Origin: Chryseobacterium capnotolerans
GTDB lineage: Bacteria > Bacteroidota > Bacteroidia > Flavobacteriales > Weeksellaceae
Length of the DNA: 64,000 bases
Direction: 5' to 3'
Assembly: GCF_021278965.1 (NCBI RefSeq)
Contig: NZ_CP065589.1
Location: 811,001-875,000 of the forward strand
In this document: positions 9,067 through 17,676 of the stretch, piece after piece
Layout of the letters: every line of letters starts with the position of its first letter
How positions within the stretch are numbered: position 1 is the stretch's first letter
The notes under the pieces: model-generated
Seen by the model: the letters and a program-made list of their open reading frames with translations, nothing else
Told to the model about the DNA's origin: nothing
The model's database searches: none
Program-made: the position numbers and the translations under genes

Positions 9067-9764
9067 ATGATACATCAACTGAAATTTCTCTTTTTCATCC
9101 TAAGCTTTTCATTTTTTTTTCAATCATGTCAAAGTCAGGGTTTTGATTTAGAGAAAATGAAGCTTCCCGTTAAGCAGACCGATTTAAAAACATTGGGATT
9201 GAAAGCGTATGGAACCGGAGTAGGAACAGAGGCTATTCAATATGCTATCTACAAAGCGGATGTTGTGAATAATGGTAAGCTTCCCATTAATTTTGGAGGA
9301 ATTAATATCGAAGATGCTCCGGACTCAGAATATTTTACTCCGGGAATGCTTTCTTTTTACGGGAAAAATCAGGGAAATAATTGTGAGGGATTTAAACTTA
9401 ATCTCGAAAATCCGGCTAATTTTCAGAAAATATTAGACTATCTGCTGAATAAAAAGAAAAGTTCAAACTGGTTTTTGATAATGGCAAAGATAGTGTGGAT
9501 AGAGCGAGGGTCTTTAATGGTAAACAGAACGGTATCACATATCTGGTTCTGTCAATGTTAAATGAAAAAGGCAAGAAAGTTGGCTATCTGGAAGCGATCA
9601 GTGCCAAAGAAACCCCGTTGTTAACTTCCAGGTTGGGAGGAGTGTTCCAATATTATAATGATTATCTGGAATACCGGAAAAATAAGGCGGCTAATTTCAG
9701 TTATCTTGATTTTCTGAGAGAAACAGACAATCAATTTTATAAGGAAAATAATAATCTGAAGTAA
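9067..9764 (+). pseudogene. Hypothetical lipoprotein, frameshifted as sequenced
   Basis: An N-terminal signal peptide with a Cys after FFFQS suggests a lipoprotein. The first frame (9067-9561) reads well to LLNKKK, after which it degenerates. The correct continuation is in the frame of EKFKLVFDNGKDSVDRARVFNG, running to 9764 (KENNNLK). The switch lies at the A runs 9451-9455 and 9457-9460; adding one A restores one protein of about 232 aa. I do not recognise the family. The restored sequence is regular, which argues for sequencing error rather than long-term decay. Confidence 0.6.
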
Positions 9765-9775
9765 AAGAATCTGCT

Positions 9776-10278
9776 ATGAAAAATCTTCTGGTTTTAATAT
9801 TGTTTTTTTTATTTTCAGTATCTATCTGTGGTCAGAAAAAGTCTGATGACGAAATCTCTGCCCAGGATAAGATTCTGTTACAAAAGTTCTGGACAGATTT
9901 TACCGATGCTGTTACCAGAAATGATAAAGGAAAAATAAAAACACTTTGTGAATTTCCCTTCTATTGCAGACCCTGTATTGATTATTTAGGATCTAAAAAC
10001 AGTAACCTTGTCACAGTGAAGGTCAGCAGGGATTCATATCAAAAAAAATATTACAAAGTCTTTTTGAAAAAGAACTAAAAGCTGAAGTTAAAAAGCATCA
10101 GAAATTTAATCTACAGTTTTTTCATCCCTATTTTAATAAAGAAGTTAAAATACAAGGAATTTCCTTTTTATATACTATGATTCCGCCTTCAAAAACTTGG
10201 GAAGGAGCTCAGGGAATGATTACTCTGGCAAAAAAAGAAGGGAAATTTAAAATAACAGGAATTGATATGGTTCCGTAA
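9776..10278 (+). pseudogene. Exported hypothetical protein with YCxxC motif, frameshifted as sequenced
   Basis: Signal peptide (ILFFLFSVSICGQ) followed by a domain with FYCRPC near residue 62. The first frame stops at 10078, but the family-like sequence continues in another frame (ILQSLFEKELKAEVKKHQKF ... GKFKITGIDMVP) to the stop at 10276-10278. The switch point is the A8 run 10041-10048; one more A joins them. The restored protein of about 167 aa parallels the product starting at 12502 (VYCYLC motif, DTFYKKHVSTIFNKEL, GNFKLSGVETIP), so the two are paralogues. Function unknown; perhaps an NTF2-like secreted domain. Confidence 0.62.
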
Positions 10279-10300
10279 TTACTCTATACCTGAGTAATTA
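10276..10300. terminator. Stem-loop between convergent genes
   Basis: A 9-bp stem TAATTACTC (10276-10284) with GAGTAATTA (10292-10300) overlaps the stop codon of the plus-strand gene. It sits between two convergent genes. A T-rich tract is weak, so moderate confidence as a terminator. Confidence 0.45.
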
Positions 10301-10359
10301 TTAAAGCAAAAAGTATATCCAACTCACTCTTTCAGCTTCCAGATTCTATCCTCAAAGAA

Positions 10360-10854
10360 TTAAATGCGATGCTGATGTGGCCAGGGCTTTCCTTTCCCTG
10401 TTTCACAAAGTAATTTAAGACTTCTCAGAAACTGGCCCCAGGTGTAATTGCATTCAGCGAACATCGGTGAGTAGATATCCCAGCCTTTGTGACGAAATAT
10501 CAATAATGTACCGCTGTCGTATACCAATTGCTCAATCTGGCCTTCCATTTCCGGATGCATTTTACGAAGCGTTTCCTTATCTCCGGATGAAAGATGAAAT
10601 GAAATATCAGTTCCAATCCACTCATGGGCACCTGCAATACAATGCCACTGAATTTCCTCAAAAGGAGTAAGCTTTACGATTTTCATCTCTTTAAAATAAT
10701 CCGGACCAAAAGAGAATCTGGCAATGCTGCCTACTTCAGCACTGGTTTTGGTATGAGGAGTCCACCATGCTGATAAACCAGATTGGCTGGCGATGGCATG
10801 GTATACTTTTTCTTTTGAAGAGCCAATGAGTATAGCGTGATCAATATTGGACAT
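10360..10854 (-). CDS. SRPBCC / AHSA1-like domain protein
   Basis: 164 aa, single START-like (SRPBCC) domain. It opens with IDHAILIGSSKEKVYHAIASQSGLSAWW, the N-terminal strand and helices of the Aha1 C-terminal-like family, and continues with GSIARFSF and EEIQWHC strands, ending with the long helix NYTWGQFLRSLKLLCETGKG. Members bind hydrophobic ligands in the cytoplasm; the ligand is unknown here. The frame stays open upstream to an ATG at 10923, but ATG 10854 fits the family start. Confidence 0.82.
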   Translation of the reverse strand: MSNIDHAILIGSSKEKVYHAIASQSGLSAWWTPHTKTSAEVGSIARFSFGPDYFKEMKIVKLTPFEEIQWHCIAGAHEWIGTDISFHLSSGDKETLRKMHPEMEGQIEQLVYDSGTLLIFRHKGWDIYSPMFAECNYTWGQFLRSLKLLCETGKGKPWPHQHRI

Positions 10855-11136
10855 AATATGTTCTGATGAGTGGGTTATTAATCTTTTATTACGATTGGTT
10901 TTAAAATTACAAAATAATACCAAAAGTTAATATAAATATCTGAAATAATGAGTCTTTGAAATATACCTCCTTGTTTTTATTGTAAAAGTTAAAAAAGATT
11001 AATAATGGGGTTAAAAATGCTTTAGTAAGCCTTTTTTGTAATTTCGTGTTGATAAAACCGATTCTGATAGCAGAAGGCGAATCCTTTTCTTTGTTTTTTG
11101 ATCAGAGTTTTTATACCATGTAAACAAATTTAAAAT

Positions 11137-11781
11137 ATGAAGTATTTTTCTATAGTATTCATGATCATTCTATTTCAGGCCTGTAATACGAAAAAAGAGG
11201 AAAAGCAGGGGATGGCATCTAAAACTGAACTAACTGAAAATAAAACGAGAACAGATTCCGCAGTACAAAACATAACACAGACATCAGAAGAAGTAAACGA
11301 TGGGCAGGACGATGTTATGCTGGCGGAAGATATACGCTTCAATGGTAAACTGAAAAGAATTTTTGAGCTTAAGGACTTTGAAAAAGTTTTCGGTAAGGCA
11401 GACAGTACCAGACTAATGGCTGATGAGCAGCCTTGTTCCTATATTTTTGAAGAAGGAAGCGCCGAGGATAAATATCTCTATAAAAACGGATCTTGTTTTG
11501 AAAGCAGCAAGCAAAAAGTAGGAGTTAATGAATTCAGGTTTTTCAATGGGAACTTTATTCTGTACAAAGGGATTAGAATAGATGCAAAGACTACGCTGGA
11601 GGATATTAAAAAGATATTTCCTAATTCGGTACGAAACATAAGCCATTTGGAGCGTTTCGGTGAAGGAGAACTTCCGGTGATCACATTAAGGGAAGATAAA
11701 GAGGGCGTTTCTGACGGCCATATTAATATGTATTTTAAAGACAACAGGATCTATTCAATCAGTTGGTGGTTTCCATGTTAA
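11137..11781 (+). CDS. Hypothetical lipoprotein
   Basis: 214 aa. Signal peptide with Cys in the lipobox LFQAC, followed by a charged threonine/glutamate-rich linker to about residue 65, typical of envelope-anchored Bacteroidota proteins, then a globular domain with DFEKVFGKADSTRL and an internal Cys pair (QPCSYIFE, GSCFESSK) plus the terminal FPC. I do not recognise the family. It is part of the cluster of small lipoproteins between 7.5 and 13.6 kb. Confidence 0.7.
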   Translation: MKYFSIVFMIILFQACNTKKEEKQGMASKTELTENKTRTDSAVQNITQTSEEVNDGQDDVMLAEDIRFNGKLKRIFELKDFEKVFGKADSTRLMADEQPCSYIFEEGSAEDKYLYKNGSCFESSKQKVGVNEFRFFNGNFILYKGIRIDAKTTLEDIKKIFPNSVRNISHLERFGEGELPVITLREDKEGVSDGHINMYFKDNRIYSISWWFPC

Positions 11782-11835
11782 AAAATTGGAGATGAAATAT
11801 TTAACTATCTGAGTATATATAAATAGGATTGAAAT

Positions 11836-12501
11836 ATGGAAAATATAGGTGAGTTTTCTGCAGATGGCTATGGAATGGCTATTATCTCTACAGATCTGTT
11901 TACACAATATCTTAGGGAAAAGAAGTGCAGAGGGAAGAAATTGTTGTCTTATTTTGACAGGCATAAGGATCTTTTTTTGAACTCCATTAAAGATGGAAAG
12001 TTTCTTCCGTTTTATCAGATCAGTGTTTTCGAATATACTATTTTTACTTCTGTAAATGAAAAAAATGTTGAATGGCCACAGGAATATGATGAGGTCTTCC
12101 GGTACAATAACTTTTTTCTTGAAGTGGGAGAGATCGAGAGAATTTGCTTTGCCAGTTTTGATTATCTGGAATACCGTCTGGAAAATATCAAGCAGAATAT
12201 AACGGATAAGGAAGATAAGGTTCCAACAGGAGCAGATGGACATATTGAATCTTATTTTCCGGCAAGAGGTTTTGATCTGCCTAAAGGAATTTATGAGTTT
12301 GATCTGGTGGGGCTGAAAAGAAAAGAAAAACTGGAAAGAGAAAGTAAGAATTATGCTTACGCACTTATTTTTCGCAGTAATGAAGATGCCGTAAATCATA
12401 ATTTTGAGAAAGCAGACAATGATATTCATTGTTTTAATATCGCAAATTATAGAGAATCACCAGATCTAAAAAAGATAATAAAATCACCAAAAAATATTAA
12501 A
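11836..12501 (+). CDS. Hypothetical soluble protein (first part of an apparently fused frame)
   Basis: About 220 residues with no signal peptide and no recognised domain, mixed alpha-beta in character. The frame does not stop but runs on into the next lipoprotein. Removing one A from the A6 run 12468-12473 gives a stop at once (after SPDLKR), and adding one gives a stop 13 codons later. I therefore split the open frame 11836-12987 in two and regard the fusion as a probable homopolymer artefact. If the fusion were real, a signal peptide would sit in mid-protein, which is unlikely. Confidence 0.5.
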
Positions 12502-12987
12502 ATGAATTTGACAAAATACCTTTCATTGTTCTTTCTAATCGGGTTACAGCTGGTATGCTGCGGGCAAAAAAAAGAGGAGACTCAACAATTAGAAACTAAG
12601 GCTGAAGCGTTTACTCAAAAAATAATCCACTTGATTACGGAGAAAGATTATGCGGCCTTGAATCAGTTAACCACTTCAAAAGTATACTGCTACCTCTGCT
12701 TTGAAAGTGCTCCTGAGAAAAATGCTTTTGTAGGAAAGGATACCTTTTACAAAAAGCATGTCAGTACTATTTTTAATAAAGAATTACTGGAAAGACTGAA
12801 GCGTAATGAAACAAAGTTTTCCTATGACGGATCTGATCCGGGATTTAAAGACAGAAATTATATCGTATTGTATACCACTTACCGTCCAAATGAATTTGGA
12901 GATGGACATGAAGGTGCTCAATTTGTTTTCTGGTTAAAAGAAGAAAAAGGAAACTTCAAATTATCAGGAGTAGAGACGATACCTTAA
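12502..12987 (+). CDS. Lipoprotein/exported protein with YCxxC motif
   Basis: 161 aa starting at ATG 12502, which is followed by a normal signal peptide (YLSLFFLIGLQLVCCGQ). The mature part has KVYCYLCFESAPEK, DTFYKKHVSTIFNKELLERL, a beta-rich section NYIVLYTTYRP and the end GNFKLSGVETIP. It is paralogous to the frameshifted gene at 9776-10278, sharing the YCxxC motif and C-terminal pattern. The two cysteines may form a disulfide or bind metal; function unknown. In the sequence as given it is open to the upstream gene in the same frame. Confidence 0.6.
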   Translation: MNLTKYLSLFFLIGLQLVCCGQKKEETQQLETKAEAFTQKIIHLITEKDYAALNQLTTSKVYCYLCFESAPEKNAFVGKDTFYKKHVSTIFNKELLERLKRNETKFSYDGSDPGFKDRNYIVLYTTYRPNEFGDGHEGAQFVFWLKEEKGNFKLSGVETIP

Positions 12988-13012
12988 CAACAAAATAAAA
13001 ACATATATTCAA

Positions 13013-13618
13013 ATGCTGAAAATATTATCATTGCTATGGTTACCCGCCGGTATTATCATGGCCTGCAATTGTACCAAAGGAAAAAATGATGGCCGCGAAA
13101 AAAACGTTATCATTTCAAAAGTCCATCACAAAAGCGGTCCAGATGATACAGATACATTATGGGTATCACAGAATGATTCTACTGTTTTCAGAAAGGAAGA
13201 GGTAATGGTAAAGCATCCTGACAGTTATCCAAAGTTCATGGAAAAGTATACATTAATAAACCCAAAAGATGGAGCTTATTATTTTGTTTATAATGGAAGC
13301 CAGCAACTGATAGAAGAAGGAAAATATACTGCTCAGTATACCTATGAGGGAATTACTTACAAGGAAGGTAATTTTTATAATCAAAAGACTTATTCTTATA
13401 AAAAGAACGGAAAACTAGGAACAAAGCATGTTCAGGAAGACGGAAGAAACCTCAAAACCGAATTTTTTAACAATGACGGACAGTTGACCGAAATAAAATA
13501 TTTTAATAAAAAATCTTCAGATATAGAAAAAGTGGAAATTTATAACAAAGGAAAGCTTAAGGAAACAAGAATTTATAAAGGATTTAATAATTATGATACA
13601 GTGAAGGCTGGGGAATAG
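13013..13618 (+). CDS. Lipoprotein with MORN/YwqK-like repeats
   Basis: 201 aa with a lipobox (IIMAC) at the end of the signal peptide. The C-terminal half shows short beta-hairpin repeats of the MORN-like type seen in YwqK-family proteins: GSQQLIEEGKYTAQYTYEG, KEGNFYNQKTYSYKKNGKLG, NNDGQLTEIKYFNKKS, YNKGKLKETRIYKG. Such repeats occur in envelope-anchored Bacteroidota proteins without known activity. It follows the preceding lipoprotein by 25 bases, so probably the same transcript. Confidence 0.7.
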   Translation: MLKILSLLWLPAGIIMACNCTKGKNDGREKNVIISKVHHKSGPDDTDTLWVSQNDSTVFRKEEVMVKHPDSYPKFMEKYTLINPKDGAYYFVYNGSQQLIEEGKYTAQYTYEGITYKEGNFYNQKTYSYKKNGKLGTKHVQEDGRNLKTEFFNNDGQLTEIKYFNKKSSDIEKVEIYNKGKLKETRIYKGFNNYDTVKAGE

Positions 13619-13717
13619 TTTTTATTTTCAGGCTGCATTCTACCCACTATCTTTTAGAACAGTTTGAAGATTTTCATAAAAGTTTCAATGATATTTTAAA
13701 ATGGATTGAATATCCCT

Positions 13718-14746
13718 CTAAGGTTTTTTAGGCCTTATGAGATAGTAGATCTGGCTTTCTTCATCTATGAGCAGCATATAATCACCATTTTTAGGCTGGT
13801 ACACGAAATAAGAAAAAGGATCTCTCACAGTATTATCAGGATAGTCTATGAAGGCATTCTGTTTATAATGTAATGTTTTTTTCGGCATTTTTATGGAGAA
13901 ATAAGAGGTTCCTGTCCATCCATGGCCGCCAGAACCATTTCCTGTTCCCCAGCTTAGATTTTTTAGGCTCCAGAAAGTACGGGCACTCCATTTTTCTTTT
14001 TGAACATGATCTCTTTTGATAAGTCCTGACGGTTTATCTACTTCATAACCAGATTTTCCATAATCAATGGCTTTAGTGTTGGGCGTATTTTTCGGATAAC
14101 CATGCCAGTTTTTTTCAGCATAAAAATAATTCCAGACATTATCTTTAAATACAGTCAGTTTATACTTATATTCGTTTTCGGGAGATTCAGAATGGATAAT
14201 ATCATCATACATATAGTCCCTTTTGGCAATGATATCTTCGGTTTCTGCCACCGAAAATATTTTAGCATCATCTAAATTTTTATAAGGATAATGGGTGGTA
14301 TCACCATCCTTCAGCCAATTAGAATAAGTATTCTGATCTACGTCCAGGATATAATCATTGAAGGTTTGATAGTTATGTACACCATCTTCACTGTTATATT
14401 GGTATTGGAGACTATCCGTTATCTGGCCTTTCAGGTTTATCTTATACCACGTATAGGTATTGTTATTACCTTCTTTTTCAGAATCGTGATCTCTTTTGGT
14501 AATGATGACAATAGTACTGTCGTTTTCCTGAATAACAGGCTCATGAATACCGCGGGACAATTTTATGATTTCATACTCATTATCTTTCAGGCTGTCTAGC
14601 GAAGAATAAGACTTATATTGTTCAGGAAGTTGATCAGATTGCAGTTTATAGCGCTGATAATATATTTGTGAATCAGGCAGGATGATTAGGGCAATGATGA
14701 CAATGCCCCAGAGTATAATAGATTTTTTTGTAAAATTAAATTTCAT
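13718..14746 (-). CDS. Hypothetical membrane-anchored or exported protein
   Basis: 342 aa with a single N-terminal hydrophobic segment (residues 10-24, IILWGIVIIALIILP) that acts as a membrane anchor or signal, and a long polar extracytoplasmic part rich in Tyr, Asp and Trp. Segments such as RTFWSLKNLSWGTGNG and FVYQPKNGDYMLLIDEESQIYYLIRPKKP suggest a beta-rich fold. No family recognised. It is downstream of the propeller gene on the same strand, 139 bases away, so may be co-regulated. Confidence 0.65.
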   Translation of the reverse strand: MKFNFTKKSIILWGIVIIALIILPDSQIYYQRYKLQSDQLPEQYKSYSSLDSLKDNEYEIIKLSRGIHEPVIQENDSTIVIITKRDHDSEKEGNNNTYTWYKINLKGQITDSLQYQYNSEDGVHNYQTFNDYILDVDQNTYSNWLKDGDTTHYPYKNLDDAKIFSVAETEDIIAKRDYMYDDIIHSESPENEYKYKLTVFKDNVWNYFYAEKNWHGYPKNTPNTKAIDYGKSGYEVDKPSGLIKRDHVQKEKWSARTFWSLKNLSWGTGNGSGGHGWTGTSYFSIKMPKKTLHYKQNAFIDYPDNTVRDPFSYFVYQPKNGDYMLLIDEESQIYYLIRPKKP

Positions 14747-14885
14747 CGTAGGTTTTTTAGTTTTTTATGAGGGGAGGCAAAATACGATAAAATAAATAAT
14801 ATTGAAAATAAAATATTGTATATCTATTTAGAATCCTCTATACAGCAGCTTATTACTATCCATAACATTATAATACTTGAAAATA

Positions 14886-16193
14886 CTATTTTGAAATATA
14901 CTGTATCTGTAAATTATTATATTCATTATTATTGAATGCTTTTGCTACTACCAACTTTGCTGTTTTGTGAGCAGTATCAAAAATTTCAATCCCTTTCTGG
15001 GTGATGTATACAAAATGAGTTTTGTCGATGGATGTTATATCAGAAATCGGTAAGTTTTTGACATTGAATTCCGTATAGTTTTCGCCATTGGTATCCATAT
15101 AAAAAATACCTTTTGCTGTATGACCGATGATTTTTTCGCCACTAAGTGTCCAGCTTTTGATTTCAGAAGGTATCATTTTTCGCCATTTCATTTTTCCATC
15201 ATCCGCATTCAGGGTAAAAAGACAGCTTCTGCCATCAATAGGAAGTCCGAATTCTATATATAAGGTACCATCCTTCAAAAAGAACCTGTTGCTTTTATGT
15301 GAACCATAAGTTTTATCCTGGAATGCCCATTTGAAAACTTTTGGATTTTTGATAAAGGTGTTATTAGGATCAGAAATATCTCCATCAGGCAGGTTGCCGT
15401 TTTTATTTAGATTTAAAGCATAAATATTTCCGCTATCTTCGGCAATAAACAGATGCTCTCCATCCGTCTGTATCTGGCTGTAAGTAGTATTGGCAAACTG
15501 ATTAGGTTCATGATGTTGTCTCGGCTGGCCTGCTATTTCCACATCACCGTCAAACATCCCGTAGGATGTATCTGTACCATTTTGTATACTGTATTTGTTA
15601 AGGAAAACAGCTGAATTTACAAAATAAGAATCACGGTATTTTACCGGAGCAAAATAATTGTATACTGTGGGTAATTCAATCAGCCATTTTCGCTCTCCAT
15701 TCGTTCTGTTGAAATTGTATAACCAGGCACTTTTTACATTCTCAGGCTGGCCGGCTGACACCATCAAAATATTCTGATCATCTACCAAAGGTTTAGCCAT
15801 AAACAAAGGAACTAATGGGCGTAACACTGCAGCTTCAGCATTTGGATCATTGCTCATGCTCATGGGAGTTCCTTCATTTCCATAGATCTGTTGCTGCCAG
15901 ATGATTTTCCCGGTATTAAGATCAAAATTGATGAATTTTCCGCTTTCAAAAGGCATGAAAATATTCTGTCCGTCTAAAACAAAAAGATTCCTGTTGCCGG
16001 CTGAATCTATCGGACTTTTATATTGCCAGGCAATGGTGTTTTTATCAAGATCAAAATTAAAAATATTTCCTTCTGTAGCCACCAGTAGAGTAGTGTGGTC
16101 CACTTTACTTGGAGTTTTTTTCGGGGTATTGTTATGACAGCTCCAAAGAACTGATGCTGAAATAACGACTATTAGTTTTTTGATATTGTTCAT
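14886..16193 (-). CDS. PQQ-like beta-propeller repeat lipoprotein (BamB-like)
   Basis: 435 aa. Signal peptide with lipobox LWSC. The mature protein shows blades of the PQQ-enzyme-repeat type: TEGNIFNFDLDKNTIAWQYKSP, SGKFINFDLNTGKIIWQQQ, NFNRTNGERKWLIELP, DSGNIYALNLNKNGN, LFTLNADDGKMKWRKMI. This is the fold of BamB and of dehydrogenase propellers, but no catalytic residues are identifiable, so it is more likely a binding or scaffold lipoprotein. A small 48-codon frame lies 14 bases upstream in the same direction. Confidence 0.78.
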   Translation of the reverse strand: MNNIKKLIVVISASVLWSCHNNTPKKTPSKVDHTTLLVATEGNIFNFDLDKNTIAWQYKSPIDSAGNRNLFVLDGQNIFMPFESGKFINFDLNTGKIIWQQQIYGNEGTPMSMSNDPNAEAAVLRPLVPLFMAKPLVDDQNILMVSAGQPENVKSAWLYNFNRTNGERKWLIELPTVYNYFAPVKYRDSYFVNSAVFLNKYSIQNGTDTSYGMFDGDVEIAGQPRQHHEPNQFANTTYSQIQTDGEHLFIAEDSGNIYALNLNKNGNLPDGDISDPNNTFIKNPKVFKWAFQDKTYGSHKSNRFFLKDGTLYIEFGLPIDGRSCLFTLNADDGKMKWRKMIPSEIKSWTLSGEKIIGHTAKGIFYMDTNGENYTEFNVKNLPISDITSIDKTHFVYITQKGIEIFDTAHKTAKLVVAKAFNNNEYNNLQIQYISK

Positions 16194-16207
16194 GGCGTTT
16201 TTTTATT

Positions 16208-16354
16208 TCAAAAGTTTCTAAATTGGTAAGAACAGGAAAAGGTATCTTTAAATGTTTGAGATAATCTGATTTCCGCTTCTGAAACGGTATCAATTTGAGA
16301 AGGGTGAATAAGCCACGACAAATGCTTTTTAAAAGCTTCAAAATCTTTATTCAT
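16208..16354 (-). CDS. Small protein, 48 aa
   Basis: A short frame starting MNKDFEAFKKHLSWLIHPSQ and ending SYQFRNF. It begins 17 bases downstream of a good -7 box (TATCTTTG, minus strand) and ends 14 bases before the propeller lipoprotein gene, so it is placed as the first gene of that transcript. Amphipathic helices are likely; no signal peptide and no known family. It may instead be a leader peptide. Confidence 0.42.
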   Translation of the reverse strand: MNKDFEAFKKHLSWLIHPSQIDTVSEAEIRLSQTFKDTFSCSYQFRNF

Positions 16355-16370
16355 GATGTAATTTGATAGT

Positions 16371-16378
16371 CAAAGATA
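16371..16378 (-). promoter_or_regulatory. Bacteroidota -7 promoter box (TATCTTTG)
   Basis: TATCTTTG on the minus strand matches TAnnTTTG and is 17 bases upstream of the 48-aa small gene that precedes the propeller lipoprotein. Confidence 0.5.
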
Positions 16379-16470
16379 CATTTTTTACAGTGAATAAAAG
16401 GCTAGAAACAGGCAAACCCATGATGAAAAAGCAGTCCATCAAAGGTTTGATTGTAAAAGGATTGATCGGA

Positions 16471-16824
16471 TTAAAGGATTTCTACTTCCTCCGGAACCAT
16501 AAACAAAATAATACATCCATTTTCTGATTGTACAGAATGTTTGAAATTAGGAGGAGTATATAAATAATCTCCTTTTTCCAGGTTTCCGCCTGCGATAACC
16601 GCATCACCTTCCAGTATGAAAAGTTCTTCACCAGCCGGGTGGTTATGATAAGGATAGCTTGCTCCCGCTTCAAATTTAAGAAGGATTGTTGTAGCCCTAT
16701 TTTGTACAGGATCAAATTTTAAGGATTTTACAAAAATACCTTCATAATGAACTCCTTTTTCCATTAAAGGCTGCCATTCTTTCTGCTCTGTTTTTACGAT
16801 GTAGTCGTAGATGTTAGTACTCAT
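16471..16824 (-). CDS. Cupin domain-containing protein (ChrR-like)
   Basis: 117 aa single cupin. The metal-binding motif 1 is YPYHNHPAGEELFILEG (two His and one Glu) and motif 2 is GDYLYTPPNFKHSV with the last His. The sequence resembles the ChrR cupin-like anti-sigma/acetylacetone-cleaving group, but no linked sigma factor is present, so a small metal-dependent enzyme or sensor is equally possible. The DoxX gene lies 48 bases upstream on the same strand, suggesting an operon. Confidence 0.85.
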   Translation of the reverse strand: MSTNIYDYIVKTEQKEWQPLMEKGVHYEGIFVKSLKFDPVQNRATTILLKFEAGASYPYHNHPAGEELFILEGDAVIAGGNLEKGDYLYTPPNFKHSVQSENGCIILFMVPEEVEIL

Positions 16825-16872
16825 GATAGTATATTTTAAATTATTATTGATGTAAAAATTGATCTAAAGACC

Positions 16873-17262
16873 CTATATAGCGGGGGAAGTGCTGAGTAAA
16901 AATGCTCCCGCACTGAATACAAAAACAGAGTAATCTAAAGCTTCTTTACATCCGAAAGAAATGCTCATGGCAATTCCAAACAGTAAAGTAAGAACAGATG
17001 CAGCCAGTGCTGTTTTACGAACCTGATATCCTGTTAGCAGAAAAATACCGATGATTAATTCTGCAGTAGTAGAAATTACAGCAAGTGCAGGAGCCCATGA
17101 TGAAGGGAAAAATGAATTAACTTCAGCAGAATAGCTTATAAAATTTTTCCATCCTGAAGACTGTGCTCCCCAAAAGCCCAGCCGGCTGGCTACAGCAGAT
17201 AAAAATCCGGCTGCCAATGCTATTCTTAATAAAAATCCCGCGATGTTCTGCCTTGTTTTCAT
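16873..17262 (-). CDS. DoxX family membrane protein
   Basis: 129 aa from ATG 17262 (an upstream ATG at 17295 would add a polar tail). Four membrane helices, with the DoxX features LRIALAAGFLSAVASRLGFWG at the start, a conserved TAELIIGIFLLTGY in the second helix pair and LTLLFGIAMSISFGCKEALDYSVF. DoxX-like proteins sit in the inner membrane and are linked to quinone or thiol metabolism in a few cases. It lies 48 bases upstream of the cupin gene, likely co-transcribed. Confidence 0.85.
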   Translation of the reverse strand: MKTRQNIAGFLLRIALAAGFLSAVASRLGFWGAQSSGWKNFISYSAEVNSFFPSSWAPALAVISTTAELIIGIFLLTGYQVRKTALAASVLTLLFGIAMSISFGCKEALDYSVFVFSAGAFLLSTSPAI

Positions 17263-17409
17263 AAGAATAATTTTAGGTCTTAATGACAGGGGCAAAGTTC
17301 AGCGAAAGCGCTCGCCTAAAGAATAGACAATTCCGGGAAAAGCATATAATATTTGATGAAGTTCAGGATCCGGGTTAATAAATTATATTGAATCTGCGTT
17401 TAGTTCAGA

Positions 17410-17572
17410 CGCAAAGTTTTAAGAAACTTATGTATTGTTTAGGAGGCAAAGATGGGATCAACAGAGTTGATTTGATGAAGCAGCTGGATAACATTCGCTT
17501 CATGAGAATCGATTAATCGATTTCTTCTTAGCTCCCTTAACAATAAGGGGTACTTTAAATAAAAACTTTGCG
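17410..17572. repeat. 163-bp intergenic repeat element with 11-bp terminal inverted repeats
   Basis: CGCAAAGTTTT at 17410-17420 and its exact complement at 17562-17572 bracket a non-coding stretch. A related element with the same CGCAAAG ends and a shared inner CTCCCTT segment is at 24158-24320. It occupies most of the 414-base gap between the DoxX and AraC genes. Confidence 0.65.
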
Positions 17573-17676
17573 AAAAAAAACAAAAAAAACTTAGAGGTAG
17601 AAAATTAATTATTTTGAATTCACTGGATCGTTATATAGGCTTCAGAAGCTTCCTTCCTCCATCTTCCTGCCTTACT

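Noticed and set aside
9451..9460. Programmed minus-one frameshift site
   Set aside because: The run is T AAA AAG, not the A AAA AAG slippery heptamer, and no downstream stem was seen; an indel is simpler.
11755..12429. 224-codon minus-strand frame
   Set aside because: Antisense to the plus-strand gene with its better composition; no family features.
16132..16341. 69-codon minus-strand frame upstream of the propeller gene
   Set aside because: The 48-codon frame in another phase of the same strand has a better start and a promoter; this one looks like its shadow.
17430..17516. 28-codon ATG frame inside the CGCAAAG element
   Set aside because: Lies within a non-coding repeat and has no match in the second copy.
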